Positions 16,527 through 24,997 of a DNA stretch of 64,000 nucleotides are shown piece after piece (position 1 is the stretch's first letter; the number at the start of each line of letters is the position of its first letter). This DNA is from Variovorax sp. PMC12 (GTDB taxonomy: Bacteria > Pseudomonadota > Gammaproteobacteria > Burkholderiales > Burkholderiaceae_C). Made by a program: the position numbers and the translations under genes. The notes under the pieces were generated by a model. It was not told the origin of the DNA. It searched no databases and saw only the letters and a program-made list of their open reading frames with translations. The DNA lies in contig NZ_CP027773.1 in the NCBI RefSeq assembly GCF_003019815.1, forward strand, positions 569,001 through 633,000, given 5' to 3'.

Positions 16527-18617
16527 ATGAAACGCTGGAGCCTCAAGGCTGCCACGGTGGCTTCGGCCGCCCTTTTTCTGAGCGCATGCGGCGGAAGCGG
16601 CGGCGGGGGAGGAGGCAGCCTGCTGCTGCCGCCGCCCGCCACGACCACGCCTGCCCCGCCCGCCGCGGCGGCTGCCGCGCCCAAATACAAGCTCGCCATC
16701 ACCGCCACGGAAGACGTGCCCGGCACTTTCGGCAGCGTCGGCGCCTACGAGAAGATCACGGGCACATTTACCGGCGAGGTCGACCCCAGGGACGCGCGCA
16801 ACGCCATCATCCAGGACCTGTCGCTCGCGCCGCTGAACGCCAACGGCAAGGTCGAGTACAGCTCCGACTTCGTGCTCTTCAAGCCGAAGGACATGAGCAA
16901 GGCCAGCGGCGTGCTGCGCTACGACGCGCCCAACCGCGGCAACATCGTCAACCTCGACCCGTACTTCGCCTCGCGCGGCTACGTGTTCCTCACGGCCGCA
17001 TGGCAGGGCGACGTGCCGGCGGCGCCGGGCAAGCTCACGCTCAAGGTGCCCGTGGCGAAGAACGCCGACGGCAGCAGCATCACCGGCACTTACCGCGCCG
17101 AGCTGCTGCCCACCGCCGCCACCAACGATTCGCTGCCGCTGCCGGGCGGCCCCTTCAACGCGGCGATGCAGGCGTATGCCACGGCCAGCCTGGACAACAC
17201 CAAGCCCGGCTATGTGCTCACGCGCCGCATCAACGAGGGCGACGCGCGCCAGCTCATTCCGGCGAGCGACTGGAAGTTTGCGAAGTGCGGTGCCGCCACG
17301 CCGTTCCCCGGCACGCCCGACGAGACCAGCGTGTGCCTCAGGGACAAGTGGGACCCGGCCTATCTGTATGAGCTGGTCTACGTCGCGAAAGACCCGAAGG
17401 TGATGGGCCTCGGCCTTGCGGCGCTGCGCGACATGATCAGTTTCTTCCATCGGGACTCCGCCGATGCGGCGGGTACCGCCAACCCGGTGGCGGCCGCGAT
17501 CAGGAACACGATTGCCTCGGGCGTCTCGCAGTGCGGCAACTTCATGAAGACCTTCGTGCACCTCGGCTTCAACGAGGACCGCTCGGGCGCCAAGGTGTTG
17601 GACGGCGTTTTCGCGCAGATCGCGGCGCGGCAGACGAACATCAACATGCGCTTCTCCGTGCCCGGCGGCGGCGGTGGCGTGCGCGCCGACCACACGGCCT
17701 TCGGCCAGGGCGGCACGCGCGGCCTGTCGAAGGACTACGTGGACGACGTGGCCCAGCGGCGCGGCGGCATCCTGTCGCGCTGCGAGGCGAGCGGCACCTG
17801 TCCCAAGCTCTTCATCGGCTTCAGCGGCACCGAGTTCTGGACGCTGCAGGGTTCGCCGCTGCTGACCGACGCCTGGGGCACGGCCGACCTGGTGCAGCCC
17901 GGCAACGCGCGCATCTACTACTACGCCAGCTCGCACCACCTGCTGGGCCTCGCGTCGGTGCCGGGCGCGGGCGCCGGGGCGCTGTATGCGACCAATGCCA
18001 ACACGGGCGTGATCCCGGTCGTGCGTGCGCTGTACCAGAACCTGGAGGACTGGGTCGTCAAGGGCACCACGCCGCCCGACAACCAGGTGCCCAGGATCGC
18101 CGACGGCACGCTGGTGCGCCCGGCGCGGGTCGCGTTCCCGGCCATTCCCGGGGTGAGCTACACGGGGCTGGTCAACACTTACTCGCTGCTCGACTGGGGC
18201 CCCGGCTACCGGCCGCAGGACGAGAGCGGCATCGCCGCCCAGGTGCCGCCGGCCTACCTGGGTCGCGACTACGCGATCCTGGTGCCGCAGGTCGATGCCG
18301 ACGGCAACGACATCGCGGGCATCCGCAGCATCGACGTGGCCGTGCCGCTGGGCACCAACACCGGCTGGAACTACACGAATCAGCCCGGGCGCATCGACCA
18401 GGCGGGCCTGTTCGGCTCCTACTTCGCATTCGCCAAGACGGCGGCGCTGCGCGGGAGCGACCCGCGCCCGTCGCTGCAGGAGCGCTATGTGGACCAGGCA
18501 GGCTACGTGGCGGCAGTGACCACGGCGGCCAACGATCTCGTGGCCAGGCGCTTCATGCTGCGCGTGGATGCCGACGCTGCAATTGCCAACGCGGTCGCCA
18601 ACCCGGTGCTGCCTTAA
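16527..18617 (+). CDS. Exported lipoprotein, alpha/beta-hydrolase-domain family
   Basis: 696 residues. The signal peptide ends in the lipobox LSAC-GG (Cys about residue 20) followed by a Gly-rich and then Pro/Ala-rich linker, so the protein is lipid-anchored. The catalytic domain has GVSQCGNFMKTF near residue 334, a GxSQxG nucleophile elbow of the kind found in the alpha/beta hydrolase domain family (PF20091-like). A late region ASSHHLLG may hold the acid or His partner. An esterase or lactonase acting outside the cytoplasm is likely; the substrate is unknown. The start follows AGGAGA. Its stop TAA shares a TTAA with the stop of the convergent reductase gene. Confidence 0.75.
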   Translation: MKRWSLKAATVASAALFLSACGGSGGGGGGSLLLPPPATTTPAPPAAAAAAPKYKLAITATEDVPGTFGSVGAYEKITGTFTGEVDPRDARNAIIQDLSLAPLNANGKVEYSSDFVLFKPKDMSKASGVLRYDAPNRGNIVNLDPYFASRGYVFLTAAWQGDVPAAPGKLTLKVPVAKNADGSSITGTYRAELLPTAATNDSLPLPGGPFNAAMQAYATASLDNTKPGYVLTRRINEGDARQLIPASDWKFAKCGAATPFPGTPDETSVCLRDKWDPAYLYELVYVAKDPKVMGLGLAALRDMISFFHRDSADAAGTANPVAAAIRNTIASGVSQCGNFMKTFVHLGFNEDRSGAKVLDGVFAQIAARQTNINMRFSVPGGGGGVRADHTAFGQGGTRGLSKDYVDDVAQRRGGILSRCEASGTCPKLFIGFSGTEFWTLQGSPLLTDAWGTADLVQPGNARIYYYASSHHLLGLASVPGAGAGALYATNANTGVIPVVRALYQNLEDWVVKGTTPPDNQVPRIADGTLVRPARVAFPAIPGVSYTGLVNTYSLLDWGPGYRPQDESGIAAQVPPAYLGRDYAILVPQVDADGNDIAGIRSIDVAVPLGTNTGWNYTNQPGRIDQAGLFGSYFAFAKTAALRGSDPRPSLQERYVDQAGYVAAVTTAANDLVARRFMLRVDADAAIANAVANPVLP

Positions 18618-19390
18618 GCGGTGTGCACCGAAAAGCCTGTCTTGCCCGGCGCGATGTCCTCGCGCAGGGTGAGGGCGGGAATCTCGTAGTCGCCGGCGTT
18701 CTGTGGACGGAACGGGATCGGCTCGGCCGTGAAGAGCGTGTCGAGTTGCTGACCCAGTTCCCCGGTGATGCGTGCGTAGGCTGCATCGTCGATCTTGTTC
18801 GTGCGATGCACCACGTACGGCGGCATCACGTCGAAGCCCGGGTAGTACAGGATGCCGTGCTGGATGGGGAACAGCAGGTCGTCCATGGGCCCGTTGATGC
18901 CTCGCGGCGCGTAGTGCGATGCCCAGCCGCCGGTCGTCACCACCAGCATCGCGCGCTTGCCGGCCATCACGCCTTCGCCGAAGCGGTCACCCCAGTGGGT
19001 GTCCGAGTGTTCGCCGAGTCCGTAGGCAAAGCCATAGGCATAGATGCGCTCGACCCAGCCCTTGAGGATGGCGGGCATCGAGTACCACCACAGCGGGAAC
19101 TGCAGGATCACGGCGTCCGCCCACAGCAGTTTTTCCTGTTCGCCGGCGATGTCAGCGGTTTGCGTGCCAGTCTCGAACGCATGGAGCGAGTCGAGCACGG
19201 GGTCGAAGCGCGCGGCGGTGTCGCGCGCGGGGAAGTCGTCGGCATCGAGCGCGGGCTTCCAGCGCATGGCGTACAGGTCGGATACCTGCACGGAATGGCC
19301 GATGGCCGTCAGGTGCTCGAGCATGAAGCGATGGAGCGAGCCGTTGAGCGAAGCGGCTTCGGGGTGGGCAAGTACCAGCAGGATGTTCAT
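18614..19390 (-). CDS. NAD(P)H-dependent flavodoxin-fold quinone reductase (MdaB / NQO family)
   Basis: 258 residues. It opens with MNILLVLAHPEAASLNGSLH, the flavodoxin-2 phosphate loop, and contains ADAVILQFPLWWYSMPAILK near residue 91, then WVERIYAYGFAYG and VVTTGGWASHY. These are the FAD/FMN-contact motifs of two-electron quinone reductases, which protect against redox-cycling quinones. It is divergent from a LysR gene with 88 bases between starts, the common arrangement for LysR-regulated reductases. The stop overlaps that of the lipoprotein hydrolase. Confidence 0.88.
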   Translation of the reverse strand: MNILLVLAHPEAASLNGSLHRFMLEHLTAIGHSVQVSDLYAMRWKPALDADDFPARDTAARFDPVLDSLHAFETGTQTADIAGEQEKLLWADAVILQFPLWWYSMPAILKGWVERIYAYGFAYGLGEHSDTHWGDRFGEGVMAGKRAMLVVTTGGWASHYAPRGINGPMDDLLFPIQHGILYYPGFDVMPPYVVHRTNKIDDAAYARITGELGQQLDTLFTAEPIPFRPQNAGDYEIPALTLREDIAPGKTGFSVHTA

Positions 19391-19462
19391 GTTTCGTGGA
19401 GGTTCGAATGAAGATGCCCGCAGGTTAGGTTTCCTGGCGATATATTGGAAATGAATAGTATG

Positions 19463-19475
19463 AATTCCAGGAATT
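19463..19475. promoter_or_regulatory. Perfect palindrome over the LysR gene ribosome site
   Basis: AATTCC-A-GGAATT is a perfect 13-base palindrome ending three bases before the LysR ATG at 19479, and its AGGAA would serve as the Shine-Dalgarno sequence. It lies in the 88-base divergent region between the reductase and the LysR gene. A role as an operator is inferred only from its position and symmetry. Confidence 0.35.
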
Positions 19476-19478
19476 GCC

Positions 19479-20372
19479 ATGAACAATTTCAGCCGCCTCG
19501 ACCTCAACCTGCTGGTCACGCTCGACACGCTGCTGGCCGAACGCAACGTCACGCGCGCGGCCGAGCGGCTGAACCTGTCGCAGCCCTCCGTGAGCGTGCA
19601 ACTCGCCAAGCTGCGCGAAGCCTTCGACGACCCGCTGCTTGTGCCCGCGCAGCGCGGCATGCGGCCCACCGCGCGCGCCGACGAACTGCGCGAGCCTCTG
19701 CGCGAGGCGCTCGAATCGCTGGGCCGCGCGGTGGCGCCCACGCGCCCTTTCGACCCCGCCGAGGCGACGACCACCTGGCGCGTGGCCGCTGCCGACTATG
19801 CCGAGTCGGCCATCCTGCTGCCGGCGCTGGCCGGGCTGCGTGCCGCGGCGCCGCACACGCGGCTGGCCGTGGTGGAGGCGGTGCCCTCGCGCATGGCGCG
19901 GCAACTGGAGCAGGCGGAGGTCGACCTGTTCTTTCACACCAGTGTGGGCGCGCAGCCCGGGCTGCACCGGCGCGTGCTGTTCCACGAGCGCTATGTGCTG
20001 GCCGGGCGGGAAGGGCATCCACGCCTGAAACGGCGGCCGTCGCTCGCGCAGTTCTGCGCGCTGGAGCATGTGGTGGTGTCGCCCGGCGGCGGTGGCTTTG
20101 CCGGGCCGACGGACGAGGCGCTGGCCGAAAAGGGCCTGACGCGGCGCGTGGCGCTGTCGGTGCCGCACTTTCTTTTCATGGTGTCGGTGTTGGCCCGCAC
20201 CGACATGGTCGCGATGCTGCCCGAGCGGCTGGCGCGCGGCGCGGCCGGGTTGCGTGTCGTGGAGGCACCGCTGGAGGTGCCCGGCTACGAGATGGCGATG
20301 CTCTGGCATGAGCGCCGGCACCGCGATCCCGCGCACAGGTGGCTGCGCGAGCAGATCGCCGCCGGCCTCTGA
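19479..20372 (+). CDS. LysR-family transcriptional regulator
   Basis: 297 residues. The helix-turn-helix is at about residues 5-62 (LDLNLLVTLDTLLAERNVTR, then AAERLNLSQPSVSVQLAKLR). The effector domain follows, with the LysR-typical KRRPSLAQFCALEHVVVSPG and RTDMVAMLPERLA segments. NodD/NahR-like subgroup features (DLNLLVxLDxLLxERxVTRAA) suggest that an aromatic or quinone-type inducer is possible. It is divergent from, and probably regulates, the flavodoxin-fold reductase. Confidence 0.9.
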   Translation: MNNFSRLDLNLLVTLDTLLAERNVTRAAERLNLSQPSVSVQLAKLREAFDDPLLVPAQRGMRPTARADELREPLREALESLGRAVAPTRPFDPAEATTTWRVAAADYAESAILLPALAGLRAAAPHTRLAVVEAVPSRMARQLEQAEVDLFFHTSVGAQPGLHRRVLFHERYVLAGREGHPRLKRRPSLAQFCALEHVVVSPGGGGFAGPTDEALAEKGLTRRVALSVPHFLFMVSVLARTDMVAMLPERLARGAAGLRVVEAPLEVPGYEMAMLWHERRHRDPAHRWLREQIAAGL

Positions 20373-20378
20373 CGGAGC

Positions 20379-22346
20379 TCAAACCGGATCCGGCGCCTTC
20401 ATGGTGTCGGCGTCGCGGTGCAGAGGCAGCCAGAGCGTGAACCGGGTGCCGGCGCTGCCGGATTCCCAGCTCACCCTGGCGCCGATGGCCTGCGCACGCT
20501 GCTGCTGGTTGCGCAAGCCGCGGCCGTGCCGGCGCAGGGCCTCTTCCACGGCGAAGCCCTCGCCGTTGTCCTCGATCACCACGCACACGCCGTCGTCGGT
20601 CGTCTCGGTGCTGAAGCAGATGGTCGAGGCCCGCGTATGGCGCAGCACGTTGGCCACGCATTCCTGCACGATGCGCAGGATGTGCAGTGCGCTGTTCGGG
20701 TCCAGCCAGGCCAGCACGGGCACGGGCTGAACCTCCCAGCGCAGCGCGACGCCGGCGCCCTCGATGCGCGGCGCCAGGCGAAAGCGCAGGGTCGCCAGCA
20801 GCAGCAGCAGGTCGGCGTCCACGCTTTCCATGGAGTCGATGACCAGCTTCAGGTCTTCCATGCAGCTCTTGAGCACGCTGGAAATCTCGGCCTCGTTCAT
20901 GGTGCCTCGCTCGACCGAGCGGATGGCGCTGATCAGCGACGAGCCCAGGCCGTCGTGCATGTCCTGCATCAGGCGCCGCCGTTCGGCGTTGAGCATCTGC
21001 TGGTTCTCAATGACGCGCAGGCGCTGGTAGCTTTGCTCCAGTTCGGCTTCGCGTGCCCGCAGCCGCAGGACCAGTTCGGTGTTCAGCCGGCCCACTTCGG
21101 CGAACGCGCCGGTGTAGCGCTGGAACATGATGAACGAGAAGACGAAGAACAGGCCGATGACGGCGTAGGGCGAGGTGTACACGCTCTCCGGGCTGACCAG
21201 GTTGTTCTGCAGGAGCCCGTCGTAGGAGGTGAACACGACGGCGAAGACCGTCCAGCCCGCCACCAGCCGCCCTTCCGGCAGTTGCGCCCGCAGGGCCTTG
21301 CGCAGGTTCACCGCGAAGATCAGCACCGCCACCGGCAGTACCGCCAGGTTGAGCAGCGGCGTGAACAGGTAGAGGCTGACGATCGACGTCGACACGTGCG
21401 GCAGCGTCGCGACATTGCAGGCCAGCGTCAGGCCCAGCGCCAGCCGGGTCAGCCAGGCCGAGGGCTGCTGGTGCAGGCGCTGCAGGAACAGGTGGATGAG
21501 GACGATCAGCCACAGCAGGCTGGCCACGGTCACCCATTCGAACCATTCGTCCGAAATCGGCAGGTAGCTGCCGCCCACGTAGTAGTGCAGCATGCGCAGG
21601 AACGCCACGGCCGAAATGGCGAAGAACAGCAGGTAGAGCGATTCGCGCCGCTTGCCCAGCCACACCGCGAACGCGAACGCGCCCACCGCCAGGAACGCCG
21701 CGCTGCCCATGAACGGCAACTGCACCTGCAGCATCTGGCGCGACTGGTAGCGCCAGGCCAGGGCATGCTCGTCGCCCACCCACACCGTGGAGAACCCGCT
21801 TCCGCTGTTGCGCAGGCGGTCGACCCGGATCAGCACGGACTTCGGGGACAGCGTGTTCGCGGTCGCGTTCAGCGGCAGCAGCAGCGGATGGTTGTAGCCG
21901 TTGTGGACGGGGCTGCCGTGCGACTGGTAGAGCAGCACGCCGTCGCCGTAGACCGCGATGTGCCCCAGGGTCTTCCAGCGCGGGAGGTAGAGAACGCGTT
22001 GCTGCGTCGTACGGGGCTGGCCCGACAGGTCGATGCGGTACCAGTCGGTGACGGCCCGCATGCCGCTGGACGCCGTGGGCACCAGTTCACGCAAGGCCGT
22101 GTATGGGAGGCTGACAGGCTTCCAGCCGGCGCTCGGCAGGGTGGTGTCTTCTATCTGCTGCGGCGGGAGCGAATAGCCCGTACCCGTCACGGACAGCAGT
22201 TCCGCCCGGGTGATGTGGACGGCGGTGTACGCGTTCCGCGGCGCTTCGTCGGCACGCGCAAAGGGCAGGATGGCCAGCAGCAGCGCCAGCCAGAGCTTTG
22301 CGATCGACCGGCCGATTCGCCAACAGCCTTTGCGGCCAAGCCTCAT
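20379..22346 (-). CDS. 7TMR-DISM sensor histidine kinase (HisKA_3 type), orphan
   Basis: 655 residues. Signal peptide (about residues 15-32), then an extracytoplasmic beta-sandwich domain with WYRIDLSGQP, then seven transmembrane helices (about 210-405), a short coiled coil (LRAREAELEQSYQRLRVIEN) and the kinase core. The phospho-acceptor histidine is in RRLMQDMHDGLGSSL, and the ATPase part includes VQECVANVLRHTRAS and DNGEGF. The layout is 7TMR-DISM_7TM with a NarL-class HisKA_3 kinase. No response regulator gene is adjacent, so its partner is elsewhere; the only receiver gene in the window is 15 kb away and lacks an output domain. Confidence 0.88.
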   Translation of the reverse strand: MRLGRKGCWRIGRSIAKLWLALLLAILPFARADEAPRNAYTAVHITRAELLSVTGTGYSLPPQQIEDTTLPSAGWKPVSLPYTALRELVPTASSGMRAVTDWYRIDLSGQPRTTQQRVLYLPRWKTLGHIAVYGDGVLLYQSHGSPVHNGYNHPLLLPLNATANTLSPKSVLIRVDRLRNSGSGFSTVWVGDEHALAWRYQSRQMLQVQLPFMGSAAFLAVGAFAFAVWLGKRRESLYLLFFAISAVAFLRMLHYYVGGSYLPISDEWFEWVTVASLLWLIVLIHLFLQRLHQQPSAWLTRLALGLTLACNVATLPHVSTSIVSLYLFTPLLNLAVLPVAVLIFAVNLRKALRAQLPEGRLVAGWTVFAVVFTSYDGLLQNNLVSPESVYTSPYAVIGLFFVFSFIMFQRYTGAFAEVGRLNTELVLRLRAREAELEQSYQRLRVIENQQMLNAERRRLMQDMHDGLGSSLISAIRSVERGTMNEAEISSVLKSCMEDLKLVIDSMESVDADLLLLLATLRFRLAPRIEGAGVALRWEVQPVPVLAWLDPNSALHILRIVQECVANVLRHTRASTICFSTETTDDGVCVVIEDNGEGFAVEEALRRHGRGLRNQQQRAQAIGARVSWESGSAGTRFTLWLPLHRDADTMKAPDPV

Positions 22347-22547
22347 AGATCGCTTCTGCCTTGGAAATCTTGTTCAGCTTGCTCTAGGTGCGCCGGTTGA
22401 ATGCCGGGACCGGCCCACCGGCCCGCTACCGCGCGCGGCCGCCATTATGTCGTTGGCCAAGCCGGCTTCCCCCGCCACCGGGGAATACTTTTTCGTGACA
22501 GGCAGGGGCGGCGGACTGGCTCGGCCCCGTGTGTGGAGGGTGGCGTG

Positions 22548-22871
22548 TCAGGCGGCCGGACGAACCCAGGCCGCCAGCAAGGCCAGCCAGCGGGCCTTCC
22601 AGGCTGCGGTGAACGCGATGGCCAGCGCGGCGCCGGCCAGCGTCATGAACCACACCAGCGAAGCCATCGAAGCGTGGTCGACTGCCAGGCACAGCAGCAG
22701 CGACGCGACCAGCCCCGACACGCCAAGCACGCGCAGCAGCACCACCGTGCCACGCGACGCGGGCACCGGGCCGAACGCCTGTTCCCAATGAACATCCATG
22801 GCCAGCGCGAGCCAGCCGAGGCCGGCGATGTTGGCCAGCACGGCCAGCAGCAGGAGGAGGGCGTCAGGCAC
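22548..22871 (-). CDS. DUF3325 small membrane protein
   Basis: 107 residues from a GTG at 22871, chosen because AGGAG precedes it by seven bases and the codon overlaps the PepSY stop; a TTG at 22886 is less likely. Three to four hydrophobic helices (LLLLLAVLANIAGLGWLALA at the start) and an ending rich in W and A match DUF3325, which occurs as the last gene of DUF3649-PepSY-DUF3325 operons tied to iron or siderophore uptake. The function is unknown. Confidence 0.78.
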   Translation of the reverse strand: MPDALLLLLAVLANIAGLGWLALAMDVHWEQAFGPVPASRGTVVLLRVLGVSGLVASLLLCLAVDHASMASLVWFMTLAGAALAIAFTAAWKARWLALLAAWVRPAA

Positions 22872-24549
22872 GGGCGCTCTCCTCAACGCCGGCGGAGGCC
22901 GCGCGAGGTGCCGCCGGAGCGGAGGTCACGCCGGTGCGGCGGCCGAGCTTGCGTGCGGCCATGACCGCGACCGCGGCGCTGGCGAGCATGAACAGGTCGG
23001 CGCCCGCCACCGGCCAGTAGCCCTGGCCAAGAGTGCGCAGCAGGTGGTCTCCGGTGGTCACCCAGTTCAGCAGCACCGCGGCCACGGCCATCACGGCGAC
23101 GGCCCAGCACTGCTCTGCCCAGGCGGGGGCCATGCGCGCCTCGGCAACAGGCGCGGTGCGCCAGATGGCGTGCGCGAACGCGAGCAGCCATGCGCCGCAG
23201 AAGATGTACTTTTCCCAGTCACCGCGCGCCGGCAGGTCGTCGGGCAGCAGGCGGTTGCCGATCAGCATGGCCAGCGTGGCGACGAGCATGCCGGTCACGG
23301 TGGTCACCGCGAAGGCGTCGACCCAGCGCGCGCCGCCGCGCTCCTGCTTCGCATGCTGGCGCTTGCGCTTTTCCACGAAGAAGACGAAGCCGGTGGCAAT
23401 GCACGCGCAGCCCGAGAGGCCGCCCAGCACATACAGCCACCTCAGCAGCCAGTGGCGGAAGTGCTGCAGGTGCAGGCCGGTAAGGAAGGTGTTGACGCTG
23501 GCCACGGGCGTGAGCGGCGGGTCTTCGCGCAGTACCTCGCCGGTCGAGGCCTTGAAGTGGATGCCTTCGCCGGTCAGCGCGATGCGGTCGGTGCCGGCGC
23601 GGTACACGCTGACGTAGCTGTTGGCGTCGCCCACGTGCTGCACGCTGAGGAAGCCCACGTCGCCGGCCATGTCCTTGGCCGCCCAGCGGCGCTTGGCCTC
23701 GGCCACCATGGCGTCCACCGATGCCAGCGTGCCGGGCACGCCCGCGCGGTCGTGCGGCAGGCCGGTTTCCATTGCCTCGTGCTTTTCATGCAGGTCGTGC
23801 AGCGGCTTGAGCTGGGTGTCGGTGATCGGAAAGTAGATGCTGCCGAAGATCACCAGCCCCGAGAAGGCGAAGATGAAATGGAAGGGCAGCGCCACCACGC
23901 CGGTCAGGTTGTGCAGGTCGAGCGTGCTGCGCTGCGTGTGCTTGCGCGGGCGGAAGGTGAAGAGCTCGCGGAAGATCTTGCGGTGCATGACTACCCCGCT
24001 GACCAGCGCCACCAGCATGACGAGCGCCGAGAACCCGACGATGAAGTAGCCCAGGTTCTTCCACTCCAGGTGCAGGCTGTAGTGCAGCGGGTAGAAGAAC
24101 TGGCTGCCGATCTTCAAGTGGTCGTCGGGCAGCAGCCTGCCGTTGCGCGGGTCGATGGTGCGGTCGCCGAAAACGCTGTCTTCGGGGTCCTTGGCATTGG
24201 GCAGTTCATAGCTGGAGAACAGGCTGAGCACCGGGTCGCGGTGCGTGGTGTAGGCGCCCCAGCTCTTGACCACCGGAAAGCTGTCGGCCATGGGGCCGCT
24301 CACGCGGCTGCGGGCCTGCTCGATGCTCTGGGCGCTGGGCTTCATGTCCTGGAAGACGGGCAGCAGCATCCTGTCGAACGACGGCATGGGCTGCGGCTCG
24401 AAGCGGGTCGAGGGAATCGCCCAGCGGTCGATCTCGCGGTCGAACACCGACAGCGAACCGAAGAAGAAGACGGCCATCAGCACGAAGCCCAGCACAAGGC
24501 CGAACCACGTATGAAGCCAGGCCATCGAGAGGCGGAAATTCTGGAACAC
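22864..24549 (-). CDS. PepSY-associated transmembrane protein (putative ferric-siderophore reductase type)
   Basis: 561 residues from the GTG at 24549, which follows AAGGAG; longer starts include upstream non-coding sequence. It opens with MFQNFRLSMAWLHTWFGLVL and has four or more transmembrane segments, a large periplasmic loop between the first and second (about residues 40-185) and a HTQRSTLDLHNLTGVVALPF segment near residue 205. Membrane His residues (HTW, HNLTG, LHLQHFRHWLL) could ligate heme. Relatives (PiuB, FoxB types) help remove iron from siderophores. It lies between DUF3649 and DUF3325, behind a Fur-like site. Confidence 0.85.
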   Translation of the reverse strand: MFQNFRLSMAWLHTWFGLVLGFVLMAVFFFGSLSVFDREIDRWAIPSTRFEPQPMPSFDRMLLPVFQDMKPSAQSIEQARSRVSGPMADSFPVVKSWGAYTTHRDPVLSLFSSYELPNAKDPEDSVFGDRTIDPRNGRLLPDDHLKIGSQFFYPLHYSLHLEWKNLGYFIVGFSALVMLVALVSGVVMHRKIFRELFTFRPRKHTQRSTLDLHNLTGVVALPFHFIFAFSGLVIFGSIYFPITDTQLKPLHDLHEKHEAMETGLPHDRAGVPGTLASVDAMVAEAKRRWAAKDMAGDVGFLSVQHVGDANSYVSVYRAGTDRIALTGEGIHFKASTGEVLREDPPLTPVASVNTFLTGLHLQHFRHWLLRWLYVLGGLSGCACIATGFVFFVEKRKRQHAKQERGGARWVDAFAVTTVTGMLVATLAMLIGNRLLPDDLPARGDWEKYIFCGAWLLAFAHAIWRTAPVAEARMAPAWAEQCWAVAVMAVAAVLLNWVTTGDHLLRTLGQGYWPVAGADLFMLASAAVAVMAARKLGRRTGVTSAPAAPRAASAGVEESARA

Positions 24550-24583
24550 GGACTTGGGTCTCCTTGGGCGTGCGCGTCGACGA

Positions 24584-24880
24584 TCAGAGCAGCGTGCGCT
24601 GCACCAGCCAGGCGGCACCGGCCATGAGTGCGCCGCCGCCGGCCAGCACGAGCCACACGCGCGCCAGGCTGTGCGCCGAGAACGCCCAGAGGAACGCGAC
24701 CAGGAAGACGATGAAGCCCACGATGTAGCCCAGCGCCTCGGCGTCGTGGAATTCCATGCGGGCTGCGAACAGCAGGCCGATGGCCAGGGCGATGAAGCCC
24801 CAGGTGAAGGCGTAGCCGCCGAGCATGCCGGCGGCGATGCGCCAGGCGACGCGGGAAGGAGAAACGTTTGAAGCGGTCAT
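24584..24880 (-). CDS. DUF3649 small membrane protein
   Basis: 98 residues from the ATG at 24880; an upstream start at 24979 lacks support. The protein is mostly three hydrophobic helices (WRIAAGMLGGYAFTWGFIAL, LGYIVGFIVFLVAFLWAFSA, VWLVLAGGGALMAGAAWLVQ) typical of DUF3649. It is the first gene of the three-gene iron-associated operon, whose promoter carries the Fur-like box at 24979-24997. The function is unknown. Confidence 0.82.
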   Translation of the reverse strand: MTASNVSPSRVAWRIAAGMLGGYAFTWGFIALAIGLLFAARMEFHDAEALGYIVGFIVFLVAFLWAFSAHSLARVWLVLAGGGALMAGAAWLVQRTLL

Positions 24881-24978
24881 GCTGTCGAGGCGGCGTGGCG
24901 CGGTGGTGAGCCGCGCGGATGCGTCTTGAGCCAGGTCGGCGGGCCTCGAACAAATAACCGGTTCGACGCCTTTTATCA

Positions 24979-24997
24979 AATAAGAACTATTCTCATA
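24979..24997 (-). promoter_or_regulatory. Fur-box-like site upstream of the DUF3649-PepSY-DUF3325 operon
   Basis: The minus strand reads TATGAGAATAGTTCTTATT, a dyad that matches the 7-1-7 Fur core TGATAATnATTATCA at about 10 of 14 positions by my count. It is about 100 bases before the DUF3649 start and overlaps the last bases of the AraC gene. Iron repression of the operon is inferred. Confidence 0.62.

Noticed and set aside
14949..17939. 996-codon open frame on the minus strand opposite AtuA, Bug and the lipoprotein hydrolase genes
   Set aside because: It crosses four well-supported plus-strand genes with signal peptides and family motifs; its translation is Arg/Ala/His/Gly-rich shadow sequence without motifs.
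22467..22493. TTCCCC-GGGGAA hairpin followed by five T on the plus strand
   Set aside because: There is no plus-strand gene ahead of it; both flanking genes are on the minus strand, where no T-tract follows.
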